Source of the DNA: Rhodoferax sp.
GTDB taxonomy: Bacteria; Pseudomonadota; Gammaproteobacteria; Burkholderiales; Burkholderiaceae_C
Reading direction: 5' to 3'
DNA: 64,000 nucleotides
NCBI RefSeq assembly: GCF_010365055.1
Contig: NZ_JAAFHA010000006.1
Location: 40,346 to 104,345 of the forward strand
The notes beneath the pieces are model-generated. The model saw only the letters and a program-made list of their open reading frames with translations. It did no database searches and was not told the origin of the DNA. This document shows, piece by piece, positions 34,289-43,524 of the stretch (its first letter is position 1; each line of letters begins with the position of its first letter). The position numbers and the translations under genes are program-made.

Positions 34289-36145
34289 TCAGAACGCGTC
34301 GGCCGGCATGTCGGCGCAGGTCAGGTCGCGGTTGGCAACCACCTGCAGCCAGGCGCCTATTTTTGGCAATTCATAATGATAAAAATAGGCTGCAGCCCTC
34401 ATCCTGCCTATGTTAACAGCTATCAATTGCGAAGCATCCAGGCGCACCGTGGCTAGCGCCACATCGAGCCATATCCAGGCCAGCACGGTGTGGCCAAAGG
34501 CCTGCAGATAGGGCACTGCATTGGCCAGCGCGTCAACCGGTTTGCCGGTGGCCCAGGCCGCCTGGGTGGCGTTTGTTACCTGCTGCCAAGCGGCGGTCAA
34601 AGCTGCAGCATGCGCCGTCAATTCGGGCACCTGTTGAGCCTGCGCGGCCGTGGCCTGGATGCGCCCGGCCAGCAGCGCCAGCCCGCGCCCGTTCTCCATG
34701 AGCACCTTGCGCCCGAGCAAGTCCATCGCCTGAATGCCGTGCGTGCCTTCGTGGATCATGTTCAGACGGTTGTCGCGCCAATACTGCTCGACCGGGAAGT
34801 CGCGCGTGTAGCCATAACCGCCGTGGACCTGGATCGCCAACGAGTTGGCCTCCAGACACCACTCACTGGGCCAGCTCTTGGCAATCGGGGTCAGCACTTC
34901 GAGCAGCAGGCGCGCCTCATCCGCGGCATCAGGTGTACCGGTGTGCTGCTCGTCGACCAGGCGGGCGCAGTACAAGGCCAGTGCCAGCGCCCCTTCGCAA
35001 TAGGACTTTTGCGCCAGCAGCATGCGCTTGACGTCGGCGTGTTCAATGATGGGCACTTGAGGCCGAGTGGCGTCCTTGCCGGCGGGGCCGCTGGGTCGGC
35101 CCTGGGGCCGGGTCTTGGCGTAGTCCAGCGAGGCTTCATAACCCGCCTGACCGAGCATCACCGCTGCAATACCGACGCCGATGCGCGCCTCGTTCATCAT
35201 GTGGAACATGCAGCGCAGGCCCTCGCCCGGTTGGCCCACCAGGTAGCCGACGGCGCCAGCGCCCTTGCCGTCCAGGCCGCCGCCGGTGCTGACGACCGGG
35301 TATTTGCCTTCGCCGAAATTGAGCAAGGTGTTGACCGTGCCACGCCAGCCCAGCTTGTGATTCAGGCCCGCCAGCGCGACGTCATTGCGCTCGCCGGTTA
35401 ATTCTCCCGCCGTATTCACCAATTTCTTGGGGACGATGAAGAGCGAAATGCCACGCGTGCCGGCCGGTAACTGACTGTCCGGCCCAGGTATTTTGGCGAG
35501 CACCAGGTGAATGATGTTCTCCGTCAACTCGTGGTCACCGGCCGAAATCCACATCTTGTTGCCGCGCATGCGGTAGCGCGCACCCAGCGGGTCTTGCGCA
35601 AAGTCCTCACCGTCAGGCGTTGCGCGGGTGGCCACGTCGCTCAGAGAAGAGCCTGCCTGCGGCTCAGACAGACACATGGTGCCCGAGAAACGTCCAGAAA
35701 ACTCATTGCTGGCAAACACCTGTTTTTGCATCGGCGTGCCATGCGCCATCAGCAAATTGGCGTTGCCGGTGCTCAGCATGCCCGAGCCGATGCTGACCGA
35801 GGCCATGGCAAAAAACGAATTTGCCGCCGCCTCAATGGTGTACGGCAACTGCATGCCCCCATGCTCAAAGTCTTGCGCTGCGCTGAGCATGCCGGATTCG
35901 GCGTAGGCTTTTTGCGCCTCATAGGTGGCTTGTGGCAAGATCACTTTGTCACCGTCGAAATGCGGCTCCTGCGTGTCCACCAGCCGGTTGAACGGGGCGT
36001 ACTTTTCACGCGCAATGCGCTCGCAGGTCTCAAACACCGCATCAAAGGTCTCGCGTGAATGCTCGGCAAAACGCGGCCGCTGGTTCAGAGACTCGGCGTC
36101 AAGCCACTGGTACAGCAGAAAATCAAGCGTAGAACGTAAAGACAT
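34289..36145 (-). CDS. Acyl-CoA dehydrogenase (long, DmdC-like type)
   Basis: FAD enzyme of 618 residues catalysing the first oxidation of beta-oxidation. It has the extra C-terminal helical domain that marks the 3-methylmercaptopropionyl-CoA dehydrogenase-like group. Seen: GTMCLSEPQAGSSLSDVATR (FAD/substrate loop), KMWISAGDHE, the MFHMMNEARIGVGI segment, AIQVHGGYGYTRDFPVEQYW and RLNMIHEGTHGIQAMDL, which holds the catalytic Glu. Start MSLRSTLDFLL. A terminator just upstream (36161-36199) suggests partly separate expression from the thiolase. The last 60 codons contain a copy of the short interspersed repeat in frame (34378-34423). The substrate is probably a medium-chain or branched acyl-CoA. 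Confidence 0.92.
   Translation of the reverse strand: MSLRSTLDFLLYQWLDAESLNQRPRFAEHSRETFDAVFETCERIAREKYAPFNRLVDTQEPHFDGDKVILPQATYEAQKAYAESGMLSAAQDFEHGGMQLPYTIEAAANSFFAMASVSIGSGMLSTGNANLLMAHGTPMQKQVFASNEFSGRFSGTMCLSEPQAGSSLSDVATRATPDGEDFAQDPLGARYRMRGNKMWISAGDHELTENIIHLVLAKIPGPDSQLPAGTRGISLFIVPKKLVNTAGELTGERNDVALAGLNHKLGWRGTVNTLLNFGEGKYPVVSTGGGLDGKGAGAVGYLVGQPGEGLRCMFHMMNEARIGVGIAAVMLGQAGYEASLDYAKTRPQGRPSGPAGKDATRPQVPIIEHADVKRMLLAQKSYCEGALALALYCARLVDEQHTGTPDAADEARLLLEVLTPIAKSWPSEWCLEANSLAIQVHGGYGYTRDFPVEQYWRDNRLNMIHEGTHGIQAMDLLGRKVLMENGRGLALLAGRIQATAAQAQQVPELTAHAAALTAAWQQVTNATQAAWATGKPVDALANAVPYLQAFGHTVLAWIWLDVALATVRLDASQLIAVNIGRMRAAAYFYHYELPKIGAWLQVVANRDLTCADMPADAF
34378..34423. repeat. Short interspersed repeat, copy 6, inside the acyl-CoA dehydrogenase gene
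   Basis: GATAAAAATAGGCTGCAGCC ... CAGCTATC aligns to the reverse complement of copy 1 at 21 of the first 25 bases, has the same 14-base spacer length and then the same CAGCTAT. It is read through in frame as QLIAVNIGRMRAAAYF near the C-terminus. Confidence 0.6.
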
Positions 36146-36160
36146 GGTTGCATCCCATCA

Positions 36161-36199
36161 AAAAAAAGGCCGGGCCGCTCATCTGTTTGCGCCCGACCC
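36161..36199 (-). terminator. Intrinsic terminator between thiolase and acyl-CoA dehydrogenase
   Basis: Minus strand: GGTCGGGC and GCCCGGCC pair over eight positions (one G-U) around a 15-base loop, followed by eight U. It divides the 48-36 kb block from the dehydrogenase-esterase-thioesterase genes, which may be reached by read-through. Confidence 0.75.
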
Positions 36200-36228
36200 T
36201 GGTTTGTTACGCCGCGAGCGGCGAGGCG

Positions 36229-37404
36229 TCACAGCACCTCAAATATGCCTGCTGCGCCCATGCCGCCACCAATGCACATGGTGACGCAAACGCGTTTGGC
36301 ACCGCGGCGCCTGCCCTCGATCAGGGCGTGACCGGTCAGGCGCTGGCCGCTGACACCATAGGGGTGTCCCACAGCAATGGCGCCACCGTTGACGTTGAGC
36401 CGGTCATGGGGAATGCCCAGCCGGTCGCGGCAATACAGCACTTGCACGGCAAAAGCTTCATTGAGCTCCCACAGGTCGATGTCGTCGATCTTCAGACCCA
36501 GGCGCGCCAACACCTTGGGGATGGCAAACACCGGGCCGATGCCCATCTCGTCGGGCTCGCAACCGGCCACGGCAAAGCCCAGGAAACGGCCCAGTGGCTT
36601 GAGACCTTTTTTCTCGGCAACCGATTCGTGCATGACCACGACAGCGCCACCGCCATCGGAGAACTGGCTGGCGTTGCCAGCGGTGATCAGGCCGCCCGGC
36701 ACGGCCGAGCGCAGCCCACTGATGCCCTCTTTGGTGGTTCCAGCGCGAATGCCCTCGTCCTGGCTGACGGTCACTTTTTTGGTCGTCAGGCCCATCACCT
36801 TGTCGGCCACACCCATGATCACGCTGATCGGCGCAATCTCATCATCGAACAGACCGGCGGCCAGCGCCGCCGTGGCGCGCTGCTGGCTGGCAGCACCGTA
36901 CTCATCCATCGCGTCGCGGCTAATGTTGTAGCGCTTGGCCACGATCTCGGCCGTTTGCAGCATATTGAGGTAAACCTCGGGCTTGTTTTTCAGCAGCCAG
37001 GGGTCGGTCAGCATGTGCTGGTTCATCTCCTGCTGCACGCAGGAGATGGCCTCTACGCCCCCGGCGACAAAAATGTCGCCCTCGCCCGCAATGATGCGTT
37101 GCGACGCCATGGCGATCGTTTGCAGACCGGAGGAGCAAAAACGGTTGATGGTCATGCCTGGCACGGTCACCGGGCAGCCGGCACGCAGCGCGATCTGACG
37201 GGCAATGTTGGCGCCGGTCGCACCTTCGGGCGTGGCACAGCCCATGAGGACATCTTCGACCTCAGCGGCCTCGATGCCGGCGCGCTTGATGGCGTGTTCG
37301 ACGGCATGGCCACCGAGCGTGGCGCCATGGGTCATGTTGAAAGAACCCTTCCAGCTCTTGGCGAGCGGCGTGCGGGCGGTGGAAACGATTACGGCTGCAG
37401 TCAT
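36229..37404 (-). CDS. Acetyl-CoA C-acyltransferase (thiolase)
   Basis: 391-residue thiolase cleaving 3-oxoacyl-CoA in the last step of beta-oxidation. It starts [20 protein letters not shown]. The nucleophilic Cys lies in [13 protein letters not shown] at about residue 91, followed by [17 protein letters not shown]. The C-terminal catalytic motifs are [17 protein letters not shown] (His) and [16 protein letters not shown] (Cys, acid-base). The open frame reaches 67 codons further upstream, but the Met at 37404 is the family start. It lies 70 bp after the FadB-type gene, and the two form the FAO beta/alpha pair. Confidence 0.94.
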   Translation of the reverse strand: MTAAVIVSTARTPLAKSWKGSFNMTHGATLGGHAVEHAIKRAGIEAAEVEDVLMGCATPEGATGANIARQIALRAGCPVTVPGMTINRFCSSGLQTIAMASQRIIAGEGDIFVAGGVEAISCVQQEMNQHMLTDPWLLKNKPEVYLNMLQTAEIVAKRYNISRDAMDEYGAASQQRATAALAAGLFDDEIAPISVIMGVADKVMGLTTKKVTVSQDEGIRAGTTKEGISGLRSAVPGGLITAGNASQFSDGGGAVVVMHESVAEKKGLKPLGRFLGFAVAGCEPDEMGIGPVFAIPKVLARLGLKIDDIDLWELNEAFAVQVLYCRDRLGIPHDRLNVNGGAIAVGHPYGVSGQRLTGHALIEGRRRGAKRVCVTMCIGGGMGAAGIFEVL

Positions 37405-37474
37405 TTTGATCTTTCTAAAGTGTTGGGGACAGAGCTTGCCCACTTCGTGTGGCGACGGTCTGTCCCACAAATTT

Positions 37475-39574
37475 TTAATTGAATGTCTTGCCTTCAGCCG
37501 CCAACTTGGCCAGCAAGGGGGCAGGTTGCCAGAACTTGGCATCGTCGAGCGGGTTCTTGGCAAAGCGGTGCATGGCTTGCACCACGTTGAACAGGCCCAC
37601 TTCATCGGCGTAGTTCATCGGGCCACCGCGCCAGATCGGGAAACCGTAGCCCATCAGATACACCATGTCAATGTCGCTGGCTTTGGAGGCAATGCCTTCT
37701 TCCAGGATGTGCGCCGCTTCATTGACCAGCGAATACACCAGACGCTGCACAATCTCTTCGTCCGAAATCTTGCGCGGGGTGATGCCCAGCGAGGCGCGAT
37801 GGTCTTCAATCATTTTCACCACTTCAGCATTGGGGATCGCGTCGCGCTTGCCCGCCACGTAGTCATACCAGCCGGCACCCGTCTTCTGGCCATAGCGGCC
37901 TTTTTCACACAACAGGTCCGCAGTCTTGCTGTACTTCATGTCAGGTTTTTCAAGGTAGCGGCGCTTGCGGATGGCCCAACCGATGTCGTTGCCGGCCAGG
38001 TCACCCATGCGGAACGGGCCCATGGCAAAGCCAAATTTCTCCACCGCCTTGTCAACCTGCGCTGGCGTGCAGCCTTCGTCCAGCAGAAAGCCGCCCTGGC
38101 GGCCATATTGCTCGATCATGCGGTTGCCAATGAAACCATCGCACACGCCCGATACCACGGCGGTCTTCTTGATTTTTTTCGCCAGCGCCATCACCGTGGC
38201 CAGCACGTCCTTGGCCGTTTTCTCACCGCGGATCACTTCGAGCAGCTTCATCACATTGGCCGGGCTGAAGAAATGCATGCCCACCACGTCTTGCGGACGC
38301 TGGGTGAAGGAAGCGATCTTGTTCACGTCCAGCGTCGAGGTGTTGCTGGCCAGAATGGCGCCTGGCTTCATGACCCGGTCAAGTTCCTTGAACACCGCTT
38401 CTTTCACGCCAATTTCTTCAAACACGGCCTCGATCACCATGTCGGCGTCTTTGAGGTCGTCGTAGCTCAGCGTCGTGCTCAGCAGGCTCATGCGCTGCTC
38501 GTATTTGTCTTGCTTGAGTTTGCCCTTCTTGACCTGGGCTTCGTAATTCTTGCGAATGGTCGCAATGCCGCGATCGAGCGCGTCCTGCTTCATCTCCAGC
38601 ATCTTCACCGCAATGCCGGCATTCAAAAAGTTCATCGAAATACCGCCGCCCATCGTGCCTGCGCCAATGACCGCGATGGACTTGATCTCGCGTGTCGGCG
38701 TGTCGGCTGGCACGTCCGGAATCTTCGAGGCGGCGCGCTGGGCCATGAAAATGTGGCGCAAGGCCCGGCTCTCCGGGGTCCACATCAGGTTGATGAATAG
38801 GTCGCGCTCCGTGAGCAGGCCGTCATCAAACTTCTTCTTTGCGGCAGCTTCCACCGCATCCACGCATTTGAGCGGCGCCGGAAAGTTCTTCGACATGCCG
38901 CCCACCATATTGCGGGCAAATTGAAAATAAGCATCGCCTTGCGGATGTTTGCAGGGCAGGTTACGCACCAGGGGCAGCGGCCGCACGTCGGCCACCTCGC
39001 TGGCATACGCCAGGGCTTCTTGCAGCAAGGACTCGCTGGACGCGGCCATTTTGTTAAACAACTGTTGGCCCGGCAGCATGGCCAGCATTTCACTCTTGAC
39101 CGGCTCACCGCTGACAATCATGTTCAGAGCGGGCTCCACGCCCAGCGCGCGCGGCAGGCGCTGTGTGCCGCCGGCACCGGGCAGCAAACCGAGCTTGACT
39201 TCCGGCAGCGCCACGCTGCAACCGGGCGCCGCAATGCGGTAATGGCAGCCCAGCGACAGTTCCAGCCCACCACCCATGCAGACGGTATGAATGGCGGCGA
39301 TGACCGGTTTGCTGGAGTTTTCAACCATCAGAATGACACTGTGCAGATTGGGCTCCTGCAAGGCTTTGGGGCTTCCAAATTCCTTGATGTCGGCACCACC
39401 CGAGAACGCTTTTCCGGCGCCGGTGATGACGATGGCTTTCACGGCTGCATCGTCATTGGCTTTGGACAAACCGTCGGTGAGCGCCACCCGTGTGGCATAA
39501 CCCAGACCATTGACAGGCGGGTTGTTGAGCGTAATCACGGCGATGTCGCCATGCACTTTGTAGTCAGCGGTCAT
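37475..39574 (-). CDS. Multifunctional enoyl-CoA hydratase/3-hydroxyacyl-CoA dehydrogenase (FadB type)
   Basis: 699-residue beta-oxidation enzyme. The N-terminal crotonase domain (1 to about 190) has [13 protein letters not shown] and the oxyanion loops [20 protein letters not shown], with Glu in [20 protein letters not shown]. The NAD-binding domain begins near residue 297 ([20 protein letters not shown]). The HAD catalytic His follows in [20 protein letters not shown], with DGFIGNRM, and the C-terminal domain carries [11 protein letters not shown]. Start at ATG 39574 ([20 protein letters not shown]). Gene order FadB-thiolase and distances of 107 and 70 bp suggest co-transcription with the ABC genes upstream. 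Confidence 0.95.
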   Translation of the reverse strand: MTADYKVHGDIAVITLNNPPVNGLGYATRVALTDGLSKANDDAAVKAIVITGAGKAFSGGADIKEFGSPKALQEPNLHSVILMVENSSKPVIAAIHTVCMGGGLELSLGCHYRIAAPGCSVALPEVKLGLLPGAGGTQRLPRALGVEPALNMIVSGEPVKSEMLAMLPGQQLFNKMAASSESLLQEALAYASEVADVRPLPLVRNLPCKHPQGDAYFQFARNMVGGMSKNFPAPLKCVDAVEAAAKKKFDDGLLTERDLFINLMWTPESRALRHIFMAQRAASKIPDVPADTPTREIKSIAVIGAGTMGGGISMNFLNAGIAVKMLEMKQDALDRGIATIRKNYEAQVKKGKLKQDKYEQRMSLLSTTLSYDDLKDADMVIEAVFEEIGVKEAVFKELDRVMKPGAILASNTSTLDVNKIASFTQRPQDVVGMHFFSPANVMKLLEVIRGEKTAKDVLATVMALAKKIKKTAVVSGVCDGFIGNRMIEQYGRQGGFLLDEGCTPAQVDKAVEKFGFAMGPFRMGDLAGNDIGWAIRKRRYLEKPDMKYSKTADLLCEKGRYGQKTGAGWYDYVAGKRDAIPNAEVVKMIEDHRASLGITPRKISDEEIVQRLVYSLVNEAAHILEEGIASKASDIDMVYLMGYGFPIWRGGPMNYADEVGLFNVVQAMHRFAKNPLDDAKFWQPAPLLAKLAAEGKTFN

Positions 39575-39681
39575 GCTTGCATTCCTCGGTAATAAAAAAA
39601 TAGAACGATCGTGCGATAAGTTGCAAATGTTGACTATACCCAGGAGTCCACTTCGGGTTTGTCGCAGGTGGGACAAATCGC

Positions 39682-40377
39682 CTAAACCTCCAGCCACTCC
39701 TTGCGCGTGTAGCTGTCTTTGCGCAATTCGTCGGGCGTGCCGCTGAACACAATGCTGCCGTGGCCCATGACCAGGCAGCGATCGGAAATATCCATGGCAA
39801 TGGTCAGTTTCTGCTCTATCAACAGCACCGAAATGCCCCGATTTTTCAGTTCTTTGAGGTAGTGCGCCACCAGTTCGACAATTTTGGGCGCCAGGCCTTC
39901 GGTGGGCTCGTCGATGATGATCAAATCAGGGTCGCCCATCAGCGAGCGGCACAGCGTGAGCATCTGCTGCTCGCCGCCCGACATCACGCCGGCCAGCATG
40001 TTTTGCCGCTCCTTGAGCCGCGGAAACATCTGGTACATGTCATCCAATGACCAGCGCCCGGCCTTGCGGGCATTCTTCTGCCCCAAGTACAAATTCTGCT
40101 CCACCGTCAGGTTGGGGAAAATGTCACGGCTCTCGGGCACGTAGCCCAGGCCCAGATGCGCGATCTCAAAGGTCTTCTTGCCCAGCAACTCCTGCCCGCG
40201 CCACAAGAGCGAACCTTCGCAATCCACCAGGCCCATGATGGCCTTGGCGGTGGAGGAGCGCCCGGAACCGTTGCGTCCCAACAGCGAAACAATTTCACCG
40301 GCCGCAACGCCAAAGTGAACGCCATGCAGCACATGGCTCTTGCCGTAGAAGGCGTGCAGATTTTCTATCTTCAACAT
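39682..40377 (-). CDS. livF: ABC transporter ATPase, LivF type, with Arg in Walker A
   Basis: 231-residue ATPase of a branched-chain-amino-acid-type (HAAT) importer. The Walker A loop reads GRNGSGRSS, with Arg at the place of the near-invariant Lys. The signature is MSGGEQQ, Walker B is LIIIDEPTEGLAP, and the switch region is LLIEQ (the usual switch His replaced by Gln, normal for LivF). The ATG at 40377 is two bases beyond the LivG stop; a TTG six bases earlier is less likely. As in other Liv systems it would form a heterodimer with LivG. Whether the Arg substitution removes ATP hydrolysis at one site is open. Confidence 0.9.
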   Translation of the reverse strand: MLKIENLHAFYGKSHVLHGVHFGVAAGEIVSLLGRNGSGRSSTAKAIMGLVDCEGSLLWRGQELLGKKTFEIAHLGLGYVPESRDIFPNLTVEQNLYLGQKNARKAGRWSLDDMYQMFPRLKERQNMLAGVMSGGEQQMLTLCRSLMGDPDLIIIDEPTEGLAPKIVELVAHYLKELKNRGISVLLIEQKLTIAMDISDRCLVMGHGSIVFSGTPDELRKDSYTRKEWLEV

Positions 40378-40379
40378 GC

Positions 40380-41150
40380 TCAATGCCCCCCTGCCTGCAT
40401 GTCCGCCACGGAGGAGCCGAGGTAAGCCTCTTGCACCAGCGCGTTTGCGCGCACCGCCTCCGGGGTGTCGTAGGCCAACAGCTCGCCGTAAACCACCACC
40501 GCGATCTTGTCAGCCAGGCCAAATACCACACCCATGTCGTGCTCCACCGTCAACAGCGTCTTGCCCACCGTCACTTCTTTGATCAGCGAGATGAATCGGC
40601 TGGTCTCTGACTTGCTCATCCCTGCCGTGGGCTCATCGAGCAGAATGACGCTGGCGCCCCCGGCGATGGTGATGCCGATCTCCAGCGCCCGCTGCTCCGC
40701 ATAAGTGAGGTTGATGGCCAGCACGTCACGCTTTTTATCCAGCTTGACCATTTGCATCAGTTCATCGGCGCGCTCATTGGCGTCGTCCAGATCGGCCAAA
40801 AACTTCAAAAAAGTGTACTTGTAACCCAGGCTCCAGAGTACGCCGCAGCGCAAATTCTCGAACACGCTGAGTTTGGGGAAGATATTGGTGATCTGGAAAC
40901 TGCGGCTCAAACCCATGCGGTTGATCTCAAATGGTTTTTTTCCATTCAGGCGCTGACCGTTTAGAAGTACCTCACCACTGGTGGGCTCGAAGCGGCCACT
41001 GATCAGGTTGAACAGGGTGGACTTGCCAGCGCCATTGGGGCCGATGATGCCAACCCGCTCGCCTTGTGGCACAGCCAGATTGATACCGCGAATGATCGCT
41101 GTCTTGCCAAAACTTTTGCGCAAGTCCTTGAGTTCCAGAGCGAAGCTCAT
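40380..41150 (-). CDS. livG: ABC transporter ATPase, LivG type
   Basis: 256-residue partner ATPase. The Walker A is normal (GPNGAGKST). The Liv-specific insertion RSFQITNIFPKLSVFENLRC follows, then the signature LTYAEQRALEIG (Thr-Tyr-Ala in place of the common Ser-Tyr-Gly), Walker B VILLDEPTAGMS and switch His in LLTVEHDMG. The start overlaps the LivM stop by four bases (ATGA), a sign of translational coupling. It works with LivF on LivHM. Confidence 0.93.
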   Translation of the reverse strand: MSFALELKDLRKSFGKTAIIRGINLAVPQGERVGIIGPNGAGKSTLFNLISGRFEPTSGEVLLNGQRLNGKKPFEINRMGLSRSFQITNIFPKLSVFENLRCGVLWSLGYKYTFLKFLADLDDANERADELMQMVKLDKKRDVLAINLTYAEQRALEIGITIAGGASVILLDEPTAGMSKSETSRFISLIKEVTVGKTLLTVEHDMGVVFGLADKIAVVVYGELLAYDTPEAVRANALVQEAYLGSSVADMQAGGH

Positions 41151-42436
41151 AGCGTTTCCATCCGTTTGATCTCTTTCTCAATGTTCTCCTGGATCTGCCC
41201 CCACTCGCGCGCAAACTGGCGGCGGCAGAGTTCAAACAGACCCAGCCCCGTCAACATGACGAACGCGGAGCCAAACCAGCTGTTCAGACCCTTCGAGTCC
41301 AGGGTAGCACCCAGAAAGCTCAACTCCGGCCCGAGCGCCGCGTTGAGCTGCAGGTGATAGACCATCTCGATCATTGCCGCCGCCCCCAGCAGCACGACCA
41401 GCGCCGTGAGCCCCAAGGCCAGATAGCTGACCCAAAGTTTTCGCAAGTGGCCAAACTTGGCCACCCGCAAGTTCATCATGAGCAGCGAGGCGACGCCGCC
41501 CGGTGCATACATCACCATGAACAGGAAAACCAGACCCAGGTACAAGAGCCACGCCTTGGTGAACTCGGACAGCAGCACAAACGCGAGCACCATCAGAATG
41601 CCGCCCAGGATGGGCCCGAAGAAGAAGGTGGCCCCGCCCAAGAAAGTGAAAAGCAGATAGGCGCCGGAGCGGTAACCACTGACGACTTCCGAGGTGACAA
41701 TTTCAAAATTCAGGGCCGCCAATCCGCCCGAAATGCCGGCAAAAAAGGCGGCGATGATGAAAGCGAAATAGCGCACCTTCTGCGTGTCATAGCCGACGAA
41801 TTCCACGCGTTCGGGGTTGTCGCGCACGGCGTTAAGCATGCGCCCCAGTGGCGTGCGGGTAAACGCAAACATCAGGCCGGTACAGACAAAGGTGTAGACA
41901 GCAATCAGGTAATACAGCTCGATCTGCGGCCCGTAAGTGATGCCAAAGGTCTTGGCACCCGCCACGCGGTTACCCGATACGCCGCCCTCACCGCCAAAAA
42001 ACTCGGGGAACATCAGCGACATGGCCCATACCAGTTCGCCAATGCCGAGCGTGATCATGGCAAACGGTGTCGCTGCCTTCTTGGTGGTGACCCAGCCCAA
42101 CAGGATGGCGACCAGCATGCTGGAGAGTCCACCCGCAATGGGCACCAGACTCACCGGCAAGGGCCAGCCTCCACTGACCTGATTGAGCGTGTGAATCGCC
42201 AAAAACGAGCCCATGCCCGAATAGACCGCATGACCAAAGCTCAGCATGCCGCCCTGCCCCAGCAAAATGTTGTAGCTCAGGCAGACAATGATGGCAATGC
42301 CCATCTGGCTGAGCATGGTCTGGCTCAGGCTGCTGGTAAACACCAGCGGTGCCATCAGCAGGACCAAGGCAAACAGGCTCCAGATAAGGACACGACCAAC
42401 ATTAAACGGTTTGAATTGATAAACCTTGCTGCTCAT
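41147..42436 (-). CDS. livM: ABC transporter permease, LivM type
   Basis: 429-residue inner-membrane permease. The conserved LivM core is LSYNILLGQGGMLSFGHAVY, then MITLGIGELVWAMSL, TRTPLGRMLNAVRDNPERVE and GAYLLFTFLGGATFFFGPIL. It is longer than the usual 320-360 residues because of an extended C-terminal region with further hydrophobic helices (about residues 330-400) and a charged tail. The ATG at 42436 is three bases past the LivH stop. Confidence 0.92.
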   Translation of the reverse strand: MSSKVYQFKPFNVGRVLIWSLFALVLLMAPLVFTSSLSQTMLSQMGIAIIVCLSYNILLGQGGMLSFGHAVYSGMGSFLAIHTLNQVSGGWPLPVSLVPIAGGLSSMLVAILLGWVTTKKAATPFAMITLGIGELVWAMSLMFPEFFGGEGGVSGNRVAGAKTFGITYGPQIELYYLIAVYTFVCTGLMFAFTRTPLGRMLNAVRDNPERVEFVGYDTQKVRYFAFIIAAFFAGISGGLAALNFEIVTSEVVSGYRSGAYLLFTFLGGATFFFGPILGGILMVLAFVLLSEFTKAWLLYLGLVFLFMVMYAPGGVASLLMMNLRVAKFGHLRKLWVSYLALGLTALVVLLGAAAMIEMVYHLQLNAALGPELSFLGATLDSKGLNSWFGSAFVMLTGLGLFELCRRQFAREWGQIQENIEKEIKRMETL

Positions 42437-42439
42437 GGA

Positions 42440-43387
42440 TCAACCCTCCCGCGTGCCAAGAAGACCCTTGGGCCGGAAGATAAGAATCAGCACCAGAAAC
42501 AGATACGGCAGGATGGGTGCGACCTGGCTGAGCTTGAGCTTCCACAACGCATAGCCGAATGTCTCTGGTGCCAGCGTCACGCCGACCGTCTGCAAGGCCG
42601 ACATCAGCGATGCATCAATCGCCACGGCAAAAGTCTGCAGCACGCCAATAAGGATGGAGGCCAGAAAAGCACCCGCCAAGGAACCCATGCCACCCACCAC
42701 CACGACCACAAAAATAACACCGCCGACTGAGAATGCCATGCTCGGCTCCGTCACATAGGCATTGCCACCAATCACGCCGGCCAGGCCCGCCAGCGCGCAG
42801 CCGCCGCCAAACACCAGCATGAAGACACGCGGCACGTTATGCCCCAAGGCCTCCACCATCTCCGGGTGCGTCAAAGCCGCCTGAATCACCAAGCCAATGC
42901 GCGTGCGGGTCAGCAACAGCCAGATAGAGATCAACATCAACAGGGCCACCGCCATCATGAAGCCCCGGTACATGGGAAACTGGGTGCCATAAAGCGTGAA
43001 CAAAGGTCCATCGAGCGCCACCGGCACCCGGTAGTCGACCGAACTGCGCCCCCACACCAGTTGCACCAGTTCCAGAATGATGTAGCTCAGTCCAAAGGTG
43101 ATCAGCAGTTCAGGCACGTGGCCAAACTTGTGCACCCGACGCAGAAAATATTTTTCAAAGCCTGCGCCCACCAGGCCGACCAGGACCGGCGCTACCAACA
43201 GGGCGGCCCAGAAACCCAGCAGCGACGTGACCGTGTACGCGAAGTAGGCGCCCAACATGTAAAAGGAGGCATGGGCAAAGTTGAGAACGCCCATCATGCT
43301 GAAGATCAGCGTCAGCCCGGAACTCAGCATGAACAGCAGCATGCCGTAACTGATGCCGTTGAGCAGGGAAATGGTGTAGAACTCCAT
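42440..43387 (-). CDS. livH: ABC transporter permease, LivH type
   Basis: 315-residue inner-membrane permease starting MEFYTISLLNGISYGMLLFM, with GLTLIFSMMGVLNFAHASFY, the hallmark of LivH, and a C-terminal GGMGSLAGAFLASILIGVLQ. First gene of the HMGF run. It is separated from the binding-protein genes by 137 bp containing an intrinsic terminator, so permease levels are expected to be lower than binding-protein levels. Confidence 0.93.
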   Translation of the reverse strand: MEFYTISLLNGISYGMLLFMLSSGLTLIFSMMGVLNFAHASFYMLGAYFAYTVTSLLGFWAALLVAPVLVGLVGAGFEKYFLRRVHKFGHVPELLITFGLSYIILELVQLVWGRSSVDYRVPVALDGPLFTLYGTQFPMYRGFMMAVALLMLISIWLLLTRTRIGLVIQAALTHPEMVEALGHNVPRVFMLVFGGGCALAGLAGVIGGNAYVTEPSMAFSVGGVIFVVVVVGGMGSLAGAFLASILIGVLQTFAVAIDASLMSALQTVGVTLAPETFGYALWKLKLSQVAPILPYLFLVLILIFRPKGLLGTREG

Positions 43388-43444
43388 GCAGTACCCGTGA
43401 ATTGGTGAATTTAAGCAACAGCAAACAACCGCCAGGGTTGGTGC

Positions 43445-43470
43445 AAAAAAAACCGGCCATCAATCGCCGG
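43445..43470 (-). terminator. Intrinsic terminator between binding protein and LivH
   Basis: Minus strand: CCGGC-GATTGATG-GCCGG then eight U. A second hairpin lies just before it (GGTGACA-AGCAA-TGTCACC, 43484-43502). Such a pair is common after abundant periplasmic binding proteins and would leave partial read-through into the permease genes. Confidence 0.8.
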
Positions 43471-43524
43471 CAATGAACGCCACGGTGACAAGCAATGTCA
43501 CCCTGGGTTCATCTCTTGGCAGTT

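Noticed and set aside
41354..42730. Plus-strand frame opposite livM and livH
   Set aside because: Gln/His-rich shadow of membrane-protein codons.
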